Assembly: GCA_026122225.1 (NCBI GenBank)
Contig: JANEZZ010002064.1
Coordinates: 124,001 to 188,000 of the forward strand
Origin: Heloderma charlesbogerti
Lineage: Eukaryota; Chordata; Lepidosauria; Squamata; Helodermatidae
Direction of reading: 5' to 3'
Length of the DNA: 64,000 nt
Positions 10,251-21,957 of this stretch are shown here, piece after piece. Under the pieces are notes generated by a model, which had not been told where the DNA came from, did no database searches, and worked only from the letters and a program-made list of their open reading frames with translations. Made by a program: the position numbers and the translations under genes. How positions within the stretch are numbered: the stretch's first letter is position 1; every line of letters begins with the position of its first letter.

Positions 10251-11370
10251 TGCTAATGTAGTTTGGAGAGTGTCTTACTCCTACATCCATCTATCCATGA
10301 TCCTTCTCTCCATGAATTTCACCCCATCACGAACACCTATAAACTTTAAGGCCACACTATTATAGCTTTCTGTATCAACTGCTTGACATCCATTTTGCTT
10401 CCAGGTCCAATTCAAGTAATTGGATTGGGTATGTTCAGAAAATTTTGATATTGGTTATTTGGTCATGAAAAGTTACACCATGGTGATTATGGCTAAGCCT
10501 CCTAAACAATGGTTTGATCATAATATGTGGCTGTCTTTTTTTTTTAACTAAACTAAATGCTTAAGGGAGCAGACTAAATGCTTAAGGGAGCAGACGGCAC
10601 ATTGCTATTGTTCTTAGAACAACCAAATACCAGCTGTTATAATCTACAGATGAGATTGCCTCAGTGCTACATTTACACATACCTGTATGCATAAATCTGT
10701 ATAAATGAACATGCATTCTTTTAGCATTCCTGTATCTTGTGTGTTTTTAGTTAGCTGCAAAAAGACACTTGGTTCATGCCCCAGTCTTGCTAAGAAGCAT
10801 ATGTCCATGGAAGCAAATTTCTGAGCAAATCTCTCTGACTAGATGAGGAGCTTGGCACGCAAACAGGTGCCTTGCAAATGATTCCTTCACCAATTCCATT
10901 GATCAGGTTGGCCCAGTCAGAAAACCAGCAGTGGTTCTGATCGAATTACCAGGAAGAGAGTGAGGTCTGATTTGAAATCAATGAACTTGACTGATTTTTT
11001 TATTCCTGTAGCCTTAATCAGGTGTTCAGTCCACACAATTAACAACTGCATGGACTAGAGAGTGGGACTGTGCATGCTGGTTCCACCCCCACCATCATGT
11101 CCCTGTTGGCCCCACCCTTCTACCACCTGAGTGGTGGAAGGAAATGTCTGTAAAGGGGAGCCTGCTGTACATGTGTAATCTCTCCCCATTATGTGGAATC
11201 CTGATTCGTTCAGGGCTCCACATCATGGGTGGAGCCTACTGATGTACCTCCTACTTCCTTCAACATACATCCCCACACACACATGTGGATGAGGGGGGCA
11301 GGACAAGCAGAAATGTGATTGTGTAGATTGAATGCCCAAAGAGGGCTTTTGGCCTTCTGTATTCTGTGCC
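10251..11370. other. Unassigned sequence
   Basis: No gene seen. A short tandem duplication (CTAAATGCTTAAGGGAGCAG twice) lies at about 10554-10594. Confidence 0.4.
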
Positions 11371-12494
11371 CTACACATCATACCCACAGGGTCCCACAGA
11401 GATCTGTATTAGGACCAATGCTTTTCAACCTGTTCATAAATTATCTGGAATTAGGAGTGAGCAGTGAAGTGGCCAAGTTTGCGGATGACACCAAATTATT
11501 TAGGGTGGTTAAAACAAAAAGGGATTCTGGAGAGCTCCAAAAGGATCTCTCCAAACTGGGAGAATGGGCAACTAAATGGCAAATGCGGTTCAGTGTAAGC
11601 AAGTATAAAGTGATGCACGTTGGGGCAAAAAAATCCCAACTTCAAGTATAGCCTGATAGGATCTGAGCTAGTGGTAATTGACCAAGACAGAGATCATGGA
11701 GTTGTGATGGACAGCTCAATGAAGATGTCAACCCAGTGTGCAGCCACTGAAAAAAAGGCAAACTCCATGTTAGGCATAATTAGAAAAGGGACTGAGAATA
11801 AAACTGCCAACATCATACTGCCCCTATACAAATCTATGGTGCAACCACACTTGGAATACTGTGTACAGTTCTGGTCACCACACCTAAAAAAGATGTTGTA
11901 GAGCTGGAAAAGTGCAGAAAAGGGCAACTAAAATGATCAAGGGGCTGGAGCATCTCTCCTATGAGGGAAGGTTACACCAGCTGGGATTCTTTAGCTTGGG
12001 AAAGAGGAGGATAAGGGGAGACATGTTAGAAGTCTACCAAATTATGCATGGTGTTGAGAACGTGGATATGGAGACATTTTTCTCCCTTGCTCAAAATACT
12101 AGAACCCAGGGTCATCCTATGAAGCTGATTGGTGGGAGATTCAGGACAGATAAAAGGAAGTACTTCTTCAAATAGTGCATAGTTAAACTGTGGAATTCGC
12201 TACCACAGGAAGTAGTGATGGCCACCAGTTTGGATGGCTTTAAAAGGGGGTTAGACAAATTCCTGGAGGAAAAGGCTATCAGGGCAGGGGCTACTAGTCT
12301 TGATGGCTATGTGCTACTTCCAGTGCCAGAGGCAGTGAGCCTATATAAACAAGTTGCTGGGGAACATGGGTGGGAGGGTGCTGTTGCACTCATGCCCTGC
12401 TTGTGGGTCCCTGGTCAACAGCTGGTTGGACACTGTGAACACAATGGTGGCCTAGATGGACCCTTGGTTTGATCCAGCTCTTCTTATGTTCTTA
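11371..12494 (+). mobile_element. CR1-superfamily LINE, 5'-truncated (RT C-terminal half and 3' end)
   Basis: Begins in RT with VPQRSVLGPMLFNLFIN and KFADDTKLF (the YxDD block reads FADD). It continues through LGEWATKWQMRFSVSKYKVM, LPLYKSMVQPHLEYCVQFWS, KVQKRATKMIKGLEHLSYEG-type text, RRIRGDMLEVYQIMHG and KLWNSLPQEVV-like DNA at 12190-12210. Several frameshifts. The 3' end TTGATCCAGCTCTTCTTATG then TTCTTA is a short octamer-like repeat typical of CR1-group ends. Related copies: 39943-41073 (+), 51723-51945 (-) and 6715-6962 (+). Confidence 0.85.
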
Positions 12495-12896
12495 TACCCA
12501 GTCCAGGATAATGACTGCAGCTCTTTGACATGCATAATTTCAGCTTGTACAGAAAAAAGCATTAACATTCCTGTGAACAAAACTTCCTTTCTACCTTAGC
12601 ATCTGTTCACAGTCCTTTTGCAGGCCTTGTGGGAGGCAGCAGAAAAACTCCCTAAGAAATTTGAAACAAGTATTCCGCTTCTCCACTGATTTCCTTTCAC
12701 CCTGTGTTTATGATAGCTGTCAAGATTAGGATGTAAATCCTACTAGTCAGCACAATATAGCCACCACACAATATATCCACATACATATGTAGCTGAAGAG
12801 AATCTGTACAAGGCTACATCATGTTTGATTTTTGAAATGACATTGGCCTGAACTTTTGAATTGGCCTGAACTTTTGAATCCCTACGATGGCCAACC
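12495..12896. other. Unassigned sequence
   Basis: No gene or recognised repeat apart from the short duplication TTGGCCTGAACTTTTGAAT near 12844-12878. Confidence 0.4.
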
Positions 12897-15205
12897 TACT
12901 TACTTACGTACTTACTTATTTATTTATTTATTTATTTTATTTAAAACATTGGTATCCCGCCCTATATCATTAAGATCTCAGGGTGGCATACAAATAAAAT
13001 CAATTTAAACAGTATAATACAATAATGTAAACAGCTAAAACATATTAAACATTAAACAAGCTAATACCAATTAAAATCTAAAACAATAAAATAGTTTAAA
13101 TTGCGTGCTACTTTAGGGAATGCATTTAGCCCTCAAAAGCTTTGGTAAAACGGCCATGTTTTTACTTAGCGATGAAATTAAACCAATGTCTGTGCCAATT
13201 AGGCCTTCAAGGGGAGGGCATTCCACAACTGGGGTGCCACAACAGAGAAGGCCCCCTCCCACGTCCCACCATAGTATATGTCTCGCACTGGTGGGATGCA
13301 GAGGAGGGCCCCTCCAACAGATCTCAGTCCTTGGCCAGGCATATATAGGGGGAGGTGCTCTCTCAAATATCAAGGTCCCAAGCCTCTTAGGGCTTTAAAT
13401 GTCATCACCAGAACCTTGAATTCCGACCAGAAGTATATTGGCAGCCAGCACAATTCCTTTAAAACTAGTGTTATATGGTTTTTATGAGGTGTTCCAGGCA
13501 ATCTAGCTGCTGCATTTTGCACTAGCTGCAACTTCCGAGTCATCTTCAAGGGCAGCCCCACATAAAGTGCATTACAGTAGTCTAATCGGGAAGTTACCAG
13601 CGTGTGTACTACTGTGGCTAGGTTATCCCTGTCCAGGAAAAGCTGTAGCTGGTGGATCAGCTGAAGCTGGCCCCCAGTACTCCAGGCCACGGAGTCCACC
13701 TGGGGCTCCAGTGACAGGGATGGATCTAGGAGTACTCCCAAGCTACACACCTGCTCCTTCAGGGGGAGTGCAACCCCGTCCAGGACAGGTCCCTTACCCA
13801 ATTCCTGGACTCGGGAACCACCAATCCACAGAGCTTCCATCTTATCAAGATTCAGCTTCAGTTTATTGGCCCTTATCTGGCCCATTATAGCCTCCAGACA
13901 CTGGTCCATCACCTTCACTGCCTCAGCCGACTCCATTGACAAGGAGAAATAGAGCTGAGTATCATCAGCTGAGTATCATCACTACTCTGGTGACACTCCA
14001 CCCCAAAACTCCTAATGACCTCTCCCAACAGCTTCATATAGATGTTGAACAGCATGGGGGAACGAACAGAACCCTGTGGCACCCCACAGCTTAATTGCCA
14101 TGGGGTAGAACAGGAATCCCCCAATACCACTCCCTGGAATCGGCCCTGCAAGTAGGAGTGGAACCACTGCAGCACAGTGCCCCCAACTCCCATCCTGCAG
14201 AGCCGATCCAGTAAGGCACCATGATCAATGGTGTCAAAAGCTGCTGAGAGATCCAGGAAAATCAACAGGGTAGCACTCCCCCTGTCTTTCACACAGAGTA
14301 GGTCAGTAGGGATGTACGAAATCCCTCACCTCCAGTCTGCCGGGGGTCCACGGGGGGGGGGTGGCAATCCGCTCCTCCCCTTCGGAATCCTTGCTAGCCG
14401 GCTCCGCTCCGTGGCAAGTCTGCAGAGCCACCGGCCAGCTCCGTTCCACAAGCAATACGGCCGCCATTGCAGTCCGTATCGCTGTCTGAGTGGAAAGAGG
14501 AAGTGATCCGGATGCAAATGGCGTCTGCTACGCCATTTGCGTCCCTGTTTCTTCTCGCGATAGGCTACGCATCTTTATTTGCGTAGATATTTACGTAGCC
14601 TATCATGTGAAGAAAAAAAACAGGGACACAAACGGTGTCCGCTACGTCGTTTGTGTCCCTGTTTTTTCACGCGATAGGCTATGTAAGTACGTAAATAAAG
14701 ATGCGTAGCCTATCACGAGAAGAAACAGGGAGGCAAATGGCATAGTGGATACCATTTGTATCCAATCACTTCCTGGTTCTGCTCAGGACAGCAGAACAGA
14801 ATCGGCCGGGAGGGGAGATTTGGCCTGTTGCATCCAGGGTGGCAGGGGTAAGTAAATTTGTTCCGCCATGGACTCTGGGGGGCCAAAGTCACTGGAATTC
14901 GGCCTCATTTGAGTCCGTGGCAGATTTTGTGGCCATCCCTATAGGTCAGTCAGAGCAATCAAGGCCGTTTCAGTGCCGTACCCTGGCCTGAAACCAGACT
15001 GAAATAATCAATTTCCTCCAAGAACATCTGAAGCTGCCCAACCACCACATGCTCAAGCACCGTTCCCCAAAAGGGGATATTAGCGATGGGGTGATAGTTA
15101 TCACATACCTCTGGGTCCAGGTAGGTCCTCTTCAGGAGAGGGTGCACTACAGCCTCTTTCAAGGCAGCAGGCCTTGAACTCGGACCCCATTTTGCAGGCA
15201 TTGTC
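12897..15205 (-). mobile_element. L2-type LINE, 5'-truncated, split by a hAT insertion
   Basis: Read on the minus strand from about 15200: KEAVVHPLLKR and NYHPIANIPFWGTVLEHVVV, then after the insertion LLIFLDLSAAFDTIDHGALL (block A), GVPQGSVRSPMLFNIYM (block B), a damaged YxDD (SSDDTQL), KLNLDKMEALWIG, LVTSRLDYCNALYVGLPLKM, LQLVQNAAARL and FKVLVMTFKALRGLGP. This is the usual L2/CR1-superfamily RT C-terminus. The 3' end, GGTATCCCGCCCTATATCAT with TTATTTATTT repeats at 12900-12975 (complement), is the element tail. Frame breaks show it is inactive. The insertion occupies 14307-14941. Confidence 0.87.
14307..14941. mobile_element. Non-autonomous hAT element with nested palindrome and perfect 8-bp target duplication
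   Basis: Starts TAGGGATG and ends CATCCCTA, an 8-bp perfect terminal inverted repeat. TAGGTCAG flanks it at 14299-14306 and 14942-14949, the 8-bp duplication expected of hAT transposases. The L2 frame resumes across the site, proving insertion. The interior (about 14498-14775) is a long imperfect palindrome: GGAAGTGATCCGGATGCAAA on the left against the reverse complement of ATTTGTATCCAATCACTTCC on the right. Shorter hairpins sit inside it, e.g. ACAGGGACACAAACG / CGTTTGTGTCCCTGT around 14625-14665. No transposase is encoded, so it depended on a partner in trans. Confidence 0.9.
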
Positions 15206-15267
15206 TTTTTCTAACACTATATGGCAGCCCTTGGAGCTTGTTATTGTCATGAATTTACAGATACAGA

Positions 15268-15687
15268 GGTCATAGAATCATAGAATAGTAAGGTTGGAAG
15301 GGGCCTATAAGACCATCAAGTCCAACCCCCTGCTCAATGCAGGAATCTAAGTCAAAGTATCCTTGACAGATGGCTGTCCAGCTTCATCTTGAATCGCTCC
15401 AGTGTGGGAGAGCCCACCACCTCCCTGGGTCATTGGTTCCATTGTCGTATTGCTCTAACACTCAGGAAGTTTTTCCTGATGTTCAGCCAGAATCTGGCTT
15501 CCTGTAACTTGAGCCCATTATGCCGTGTCCTGAACTCTGGGATGATCAAGAAGAGATCCTGGCCTTCCTCTCTGTGACCACCTTTCAAGTACTTGAAGAG
15601 CACTATCCTATCTCCCCTCAGTCTTCTCAAGGCTAAACATGCCCAGTTCTTTCAGTCTCTCCTCATAGGGCTTCGTTTCCAGTCCCC
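15268..15687 (-). mobile_element. CR1 LINE 3' end, 5'-truncated
   Basis: On the minus strand it ends CTATTCTATGATTCTATGA, the ATTCTATG octamer repeat that defines CR1 3' ends. The coding tail includes KYLKGGHREEGQDLFLI and ARFWLNIRKNFLSVRAIRQW. Nearly the same sequence occurs in the + strand CR1 at 24270-25386. Confidence 0.92.
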
Positions 15688-15689
15688 AG

Positions 15690-15990
15690 GTACAAGAATT
15701 GTGTTTCGTTTTGCAAATAATCTGAACTTGCTCTGTTCCCAACCCCAAATGAGAATCCATTTTTTCAAAAAATGTTCTCACATTCCAGAACTTGTAACTG
15801 CATTAAAAAAATACACATTTCTGCGCACATCTTTCAGAAGTATGCACTTCTCCCATTTGAAATCTTCACTTTTCCTGTTGGAACAAACCAAAAAAACATG
15901 TTACAAATGAAAACAGGAGTGAGTCAAACTGACCTCCAAAGTGAAGTTCAGAGAATTTGGGCATGCTCAAACATCCCTTGTTCACTCAGC
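15690..15990 (-). repeat. hAT-like repeat with ACACATTTCT motifs, copy 1
   Basis: Contains ATACACATTTCTGCGCACAT and ends GCTCAAACATCCCTT. Related phrases occur at 16160-16445 and 29865-30220, so this looks like a family of AT-rich non-autonomous DNA elements. No target duplication found. Confidence 0.4.
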
Positions 15991-16159
15991 CCTATTTACA
16001 GACATTAAGCTGATGATAGTGAGGTGTAGATATCAAAGCAGCAGCAGGCATTGTTTCAGTGGCAATTCCCTGTTGTAAAATAGGACTAAAATGTCCCATA
16101 TGAAGTCAACTGTATTAAAATGATAGAATCTTACATGCAGGGTGAAACCTCAAATTAAA

Positions 16160-16445
16160 ATAATCTGGGGATGGATGAGTTGGTCCAGGTCACTTTCACA
16201 TGTGTTCACTCATAAATCTATTCTAACCCATTTCTGCGTTAATCTGTAATTTTATACACACACAAACACACACAGACACAATATCTGCATGAAAATTCAC
16301 ATTTGAGTAGATATTTAAAAACACATTTCTGAACATGTTTTCCTCCCTAAATACACATTTCTAGACATATTTTCTTTCAAAATACACATTTAAAACACAT
16401 TTTGATACTTCTTTGAACTGAGAATTATGTCAGAACATTCCAGAT
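16160..16445 (+). repeat. hAT-like repeat with ACACATTTCT motifs, copy 2
   Basis: Starts GGGGATGGATGAGTTGGTCC, carries several near-tandem ATACACATTT units and ends GAGAATTATGTCAGAACATT. Parallels 29865-30220 (GGATGGGTGAATTGGTTCAT ... GAGAATTAGGTCAGTTCT). Confidence 0.5.
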
Positions 16446-16575
16446 GTGTGAAAGCAGACAGGTAACTAACTTGTGCACTGGTCCTGGAGGTGCGGATAAG
16501 GTCAGTTTGTATTGGAGCTCACAAAGATCAGATTCCTTAAGCATCTCTCTTAAAAGGCCTAAATGGTTGTAAATT

Positions 16576-16698
16576 TAGGAGGAAGAGGATTATGTACACC
16601 ACCTTGGGTTCCTTAAAAGAAGGGAAAAGGTGGGATATAACTGAAAGAAAGAAAGAAAGAAAGAAAAAGAAAGAAAGAAAGCAAGCAAGCAAGCAGAA
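16576..16698 (+). repeat. SINE 3' fragment with (GAAA)n microsatellite
   Basis: TATGTACACCACCTTGGGTT and AAGGTGGGATATAA match the 3' part of the MIR-like SINE at 34567-34799. The tail has expanded to GAAA repeats (16643-16680) followed by GCAA units. Confidence 0.7.
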
Positions 16699-17104
16699 AG
16701 GCTTGAAAATTGACTGCATGTTATTGTTCCAAAGAATATGTCTGTACCTTAATTTCTTCATTTTAATTTGCACGAGTGTTTTATTGGAGCCTGTTAAAGC
16801 ACAAAGTTTTAATAAGTAGCCGACCTAGACATTGGCGTAGGCTGCACAATGACCTGTTCTCCTCATACCCCAAGCACGACACACTCTCCCACTCATAGGG
16901 TTGGCATTTCCATTACTAGTGAATCTCAGCTTCCCACTTCCCCAGTTGGTAGGGTGTTTCAGGGTGACAACCATTTATAGGACATTTATGAGGAGAGAAT
17001 CTGGGGACTTGCTGCTTTTTTGTAATCTCTCTATATTTTTACACACATATGCAAGGTGAGTGTGGGCTAGCAGGCAAACACCCAGACATACAGTGCTACT
17101 CTTT

Positions 17105-17195
17105 AAAGCAGCATTCATTCATTTATTTATTACATTTCAATACCGCCCAGCAGCTGAAGCTCTCTGGGTGGTTCACAACAAATTAGTTCCCCCAC
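17105..17195 (-). repeat. LINE/SINE-type 3' tail
   Basis: Reverse complement reads TTGTGAACCACCCAGAGAGC then GGCGGTATTGAAATGTAATA, the same tail as 9470-9560. Confidence 0.55.
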
Positions 17196-20100
17196 AAAGC
17201 AAACAGCATGTGCTTGGAATACCACAGCTAGCTGTGGGAATTCAAGGTTTGGTCTCCTTCACTAGCTGCATTCTAACTTCAAGCTTTCCTTCTAGCTACA
17301 TTAATGCAGCTGGTAGGTGTGCCCAATAGCTTGCAGCTACCAGTCATCGGTATTTATCAAAGGAATATGTCTTCTAGCCATCAGCACTCATTAGCAAGCT
17401 ATATTAGAGGTAGACATCTCTGCACATGATGCAACACAATAACATTCCCATAACGCTCCCTGATGTTGCTGTCCCCTTAATTAGCACAGGAATTAATATT
17501 TATCACATTTATATCCCCTTTTAATATACAAAGCATTTTGAAGTCTCTAAGACTTCAAATGGATGTATGGCAGGAAACAGTGAACTGTTGTGCATAATGT
17601 GGTCAGTTTGGTCTGCGTGTGCAAGACTCAAGTTCAAGTCTTTGCTCAGCCAGAATGTAATCTCAGTGATTTGCGGCTTCTCAGCCTTCTCAGGGGAATT
17701 GTCATCCTAGATAAGAGGTGATTAAGTCATCCATACTGAGATAAACTTCCCAATGAACACTGTACTCCGACTTAGCAAAATGCCAACCGGAATTCTGGAA
17801 GGCAGAAGAAGTACATGAGCATCCTTGCCATGCCTGGGGGCAGCAGAAGATGCACCGGAGAACTGCCTACCTGCCACCCTTTCCAGCACTAGCATCCAGA
17901 ACAAATGTTCTACCTGTCTAATGGATAACTTAGCACTGCTCTGGATGCGTATGTTCCATTTAGCCTTCAGCTCATACATCTTTATATAATTTAAACTGCA
18001 GGCCAAGGTCAAACTGTCATGCTCAGACCTTATCGCAGGGTCAGGCTGTTTTAGACCAGTTTACCCAACACATTGGTCTTTCTAAACTGATCTGTGCATC
18101 TTTGACTTAAAGCAAATTGATATACCAATAAACTGGTTCTGTCCTTCACCACTTACAATCACAAAAAAATAATAGGTTGAAGGAAAGATATGTATATATA
18201 ACAAAAATAACATAACAAACATATAACAAAATTTTAATATAAATACTAATATCTCACACAAAATTAAAACAGCTGACTAGCAGTCAAAAAACGCCGATCA
18301 ATACATCACATACATAGGCTGTACACAGGGCTTCTTCACATGGAGCGTCTATCCTGCTAGTGAGAGTGCTCACTCGCAGAAGGTTGTGGGTCCTTTTCAT
18401 AATGTCATCAACCTCCAGAACACATACAGAGATATTTCCGGGTTATTCAATCTCAACAAGATTTGGAAATAATGAACTATTTAAGTCTGATTGTTACGCT
18501 ATTAAAACAGACACTAGATGGTGCTGTTTCATTGATCTCTATGGAATCTTGAAAATTAAAAACTTCCCCTCTCAGCCACCATGTGGTCAGCATCTGGGAG
18601 CCGGATGGAAAGGCTCCATAACAGGAGGACAGGGTGTTGTTTTTTTTAACGTAACAGCAGCCCTTGTCACAATAACAATTTCCAAATCCAATGCTGTACG
18701 TGTATACAATACCAATATCCCAAATGCATCTTGACCAATCTGGTTTTCTTCGGCAGGAGAAAATATAAACAATCATTATGGCCCTTACTAAAAGAAAATT
18801 AGCCTGATGTTTGAATTCCTACACGGAACCAGTAATTGTTACATAATACAAAATCTGAGATCAATACCATGTAACTGCAGGTAACTGCAAAGCAGAAAAG
18901 GGGGGGAAGAACATTCCCTCCTTCATTCAAAAATAACTAATTCCTTCTGCCTGAAGCAGTTGTTCATTTATTTTGGTTATGGTAAACCTGTTGTTCTAAA
19001 GTTTTTAAAATGCTAACACAACCAGCTAACTCACAGAGATGGCTTAGACACTGTGCATGACCAAATGGTTTTCAGCAAGAGTTCAACTCATTCAGGTGAG
19101 CCTGAATTAAGGATTTGCACAATTAATTTAATTTGACACTTTGTTTAATAACTAGTGCATTAAAAAAAAAAAAACAGATAAGGCCTCAACAGGACCAATC
19201 AGCTGGTCCAGGCTATGGTCTATTTTAACATGTGGCATTTTGCCAGAGAATTTTCCAAGATGTATAAAAACAGACCAAAAAGAGTTTTATGTTGGTAATG
19301 AGGCTGAAGCACGGACTTACACTGCATGCTTCCTAGAAGGGAGTCTACTGGTCAAACTTTGCTCTGTAGTGTTTTTTATTTTGTTATTTTGTTTTATCGG
19401 CAAGTTTTAAGATTAATGTTGAACACCGATGAACAGACTGATTGCTCTTTACAAATGCATTGGAATGAACAGCTCCAGAGAAGGTAACTATTAAACCATA
19501 TGTATTTAGATATCACGGTCATCTGGAGTAATTGAATAATATGAATAATGAATAGTACTCTGATTTTCCTGAGATATGTCATTTATGGTATGTTTGCAAA
19601 ACAAAAGGGTTTGGCTGAGATATTTTGTTCTATTTAATTAATTTGGCATGGTGTTTCTATAACAAATTAATGGCCACAATGTTGCACAGAATGAAATGCA
19701 CTTGAGCGCTTTGATTTCAGGGGGCTTCTGCACACTTAAATGTGATTGATCGTTACCAAGTAATGCATATGGATTACAGTATGTAAGATTTGTTCTGGTG
19801 TTGTGTATTGCGTAAAGGGCTAGATGGAGAAAGAATGGAACAATTATATGTATTGACTATTGTTCTGATTCATTTTTTTTAAAACTCTGTTTCTGGAGTA
19901 ACATATACATTATGTTCAGTGTGGTGTGGTTTAAACATTAATAAATAATAAATGAATGAATCAAAGGAGGCACATTTCATAAAAAGTATTAATTTAGCGT
20001 AACATTTGAATGTTACACCAAATTACAGTCTTTTTCTTAGCAGAGGTGGTCAATAGAGTACACTTGTTCTTGGAACCTTCCTCCAAGTCTTCTTCTTTTT

Positions 20101-20468
20101 CTTGGGGAAAATGTTGTTTTTCACCATGAAATGTTCCACAAAGCATAAGCAAGAGATTTCAACTGTATTTCTTCTAATATGTACCAGTCCTCAAATATGA
20201 TGCAGAGTTATTTGATTGCAAAGTTACTGCAGATCATTCCATAGCTATAACCTAACATCTCCAAACATTGGATATTAGGGACATTGCAACTTAATTTCAA
20301 CACAAGGTGATTGGGTTGGTTTGAGGTCTTTTTAAGCTGCAATGTAGTAGAACTTACTTACAGAATGTATGAAAAAAAATAACTCCACCTTTATATGCAC
20401 TGCCCTTTTTTCTTCAGATATCTGTGATATAAACCGTAAGATGTATTTTCTTTCTCCCCCACCCCCAG
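17196..20468 (+). other. Sequence upstream of ASIP coding exon 1; no exon recognised
   Basis: About 3.3 kb with no protein-coding exon. A repeat fragment shared with 20664-20760 lies at 18335-18420. Non-coding first exons and promoters of ASIP, expected upstream from other vertebrates, could not be identified from sequence alone. Confidence 0.4.
18335..18420 (+). repeat. Short repeat related to 20664-20760 and 33885-33972
   Basis: Shares CACATGGAGC.TCTATCCTGCTA, GAGA/GAGTGCTC and AAGGTTGTGGG(T/C) with the other two places. Possibly a DNA-transposon family; boundaries unclear. Confidence 0.45.
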
Positions 20469-20469
20469 A

Positions 20470-20629
20470 ATGGAATATAGGAATCTTCTCCTTGGCTTCC
20501 TTCTGTGCTGCACTTTGCTTACGGTCAGCTATTCTTACATGATATTAGAGGAAAAGCAGAACATGGACAACAGTATGGCAAATAATAACAAAATCAAGTT
20601 CCCAGATCTCCAACCCATCTCTATAGTAG
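20470..20629 (+). CDS. ASIP: ASIP coding exon 1 (signal peptide and N-terminal region)
   Basis: First coding exon of agouti signalling protein, a secreted paracrine antagonist/inverse agonist of melanocortin receptors (MC1R in pigment cells). It encodes residues 1-53 and the first base of codon 54. A pyrimidine-rich tract and AG at 20467-20468 give the acceptor; ATG follows one base later with A at -3 and G at +4. Residues 1-22 form a hydrophobic signal peptide (LLLGFLLCCTLLTVSYS), followed by MILEEK and FPDLQPISIV, which align with EEK and the SIV motif of mammalian ASIP. The donor GTCAGT starts at 20630, phase 1. Mammalian ASIP carries an N-glycosylation sequon near residue 39; here the Asn-rich stretch (MANNNK) has none. 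Upstream non-coding exons and promoters could not be located. Joined with 27851-27912 and 30872-31048 the product is exactly 132 residues, the human length. Confidence 0.93.
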
Positions 20630-20663
20630 GTCAGTAAAAATCAACCATTTGGAATTTTAGGGG

Positions 20664-20760
20664 GGTCATCATATGGAGCTTTTATCCTGCTACTGAGATG
20701 GCTCTCTCTCCGACGTTTGTGGGCTCATTACATGACATTGCTAACATCCAAGGCGCCTCC
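20664..20760 (+). repeat. Short repeat just inside the first ASIP coding intron
   Basis: CATATGGAGCTTTTATCCTG then CTACTGAGATGGCTCT and GTTTGTGGGCTCATTACATG. The reverse complement at 33885-33972 reads CACATGGAGCTTTTATCCTG then CGACTGAGATTGCTCC. Begins only about 35 bp after the exon donor. Confidence 0.5.
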
Positions 20761-21122
20761 CACCATTTCCCCCAGCCTATCTCGTGTTTTCCCCAAACAC
20801 AAAAAATGTGATATTTTTCCCAGCCCACAGAACCTCCCCGTGAAATTCTCCAATAGCAGAAGAAACTGCTGTGTCTGCTGCTGTGGCCGTTTGTTTTCAG
20901 TTGTTGGGGGCGCAGTCAGGATGACGAAGGCACTGAGGATGGTGGGAGCGGGGTTGCACAGAAGGAGACCCGAGCAGGTTGGACAGGCGAGAGAGCAAGA
21001 ATCGCCTGCAGATTGCGACTCCTGCCTCTGCATTTCTCAGTTGGAGGGAGAAGCGGGTAAAATTCCTCCCTGCAAGGAAGGGAGACGCATCTGATCCCCA
21101 CCCCACCAAGCTCAGAAGCAAT

Positions 21123-21345
21123 GTCCGCTGTTTTTCAGAGCACCCTATTAAGTTCAGTGGGACTTACTCCAAAGTAAGTGTGCCGAGGGCTGCAGACTTA
21201 TAGGGTGATCTTATGGCTATTCAGAAGTAAGTCCCATTGAGTTCAATGCAGCTTACTCCCACATAAGTGTGCCAAGGATTGCAGACTGGCAGCACAAGCT
21301 TACATTTTATGTCTACTCAGAAGTACGTCAGAGGTTTCCTGGGGC
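21123..21345 (+). repeat. AAGTAAGTCCCATT-type repeat
   Basis: TTCAGTGGGACTTACTCCAA, CAGAAGTAAGTCCCATTGAG and TACTCCCACATAAGTGTGCC recur as partly palindromic units. Similar phrases occur at 29090-29240, 30272-30350, 44470-44640 and 44890-44965. Probably one old interspersed family. Confidence 0.55.
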
Positions 21346-21823
21346 TGCGAGAAGACAGTACAGCGGAAGTTAAGCTATGAAAACAAGACTCCCCACCCCC
21401 TCCTTTGCACACATGCCAGGGAGGGAGGGAGGGAGGCACTCCCTCAGTTCAAGCCAGGTGGCTGCCGTGGAAAGGAGCCCTTCCTAATCCTGCAAAGAAA
21501 CCGAAAGCAGGAAGCTCCGGAAAGGATGTGTTTTTTTGTGGGGGGTTTGCTTAATGTAGGGACACCCTAAGGGGAGAACTGGGAGCCACATAACTACTGC
21601 TGAAAGTAGAAGCCACGCATCTCCTCCTCTTCATCCATTCCCGAAAAGTGTGACATAACGTTGTCATACTTCTGAGTTTCCCTTCCACCAGTGGCATCCT
21701 ATGAAATGGAGTAGGGTCCACATCATGAGTTTTATTTTGCTACTTGTTATTGGACAGAGAGGAACAGGAGGAGGAGATGAAGGCTGCAGGTTTGGACAGC
21801 TATCACACAACTACCTCCAATCT

Positions 21824-21946
21824 TGTTGTTGTTGTTGTTCAGTCGTTCAGTCGTGTCCGACTCTTCGTGACCCCATGGACCATAGCACACCAGGCCTTCC
21901 TGTCCTGCGCTCTCTCCCGGAGTGTGCTGAGGTTCATATTCATTGC
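21824..21946 (-). mobile_element. BovB LINE 3' fragment with 11-bp target duplication
   Basis: Reverse complement of the last 123 bp of BovB: on this strand (TTG)n, GTCGTGTCCGACTCTTCGTG and ACCCCATGGACCATAGCA. ACCTCCAATCT flanks it at 21813-21823 and 21947-21957. A severely 5'-truncated insertion in the first ASIP coding intron. Confidence 0.93.
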
Positions 21947-21957
21947 ACCTCCAATCT

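Noticed and set aside
13113..13487. Several open frames around 13.1-13.9 kb on the plus strand
   Set aside because: Antisense of the minus-strand L2 element.
20717..21094. A Cys-rich open frame just after ASIP exon 1 (CCVCCCGRLF)
   Set aside because: Lies in the intron, includes a repeat fragment, has no homology that I recognise and no splice signals that fit.
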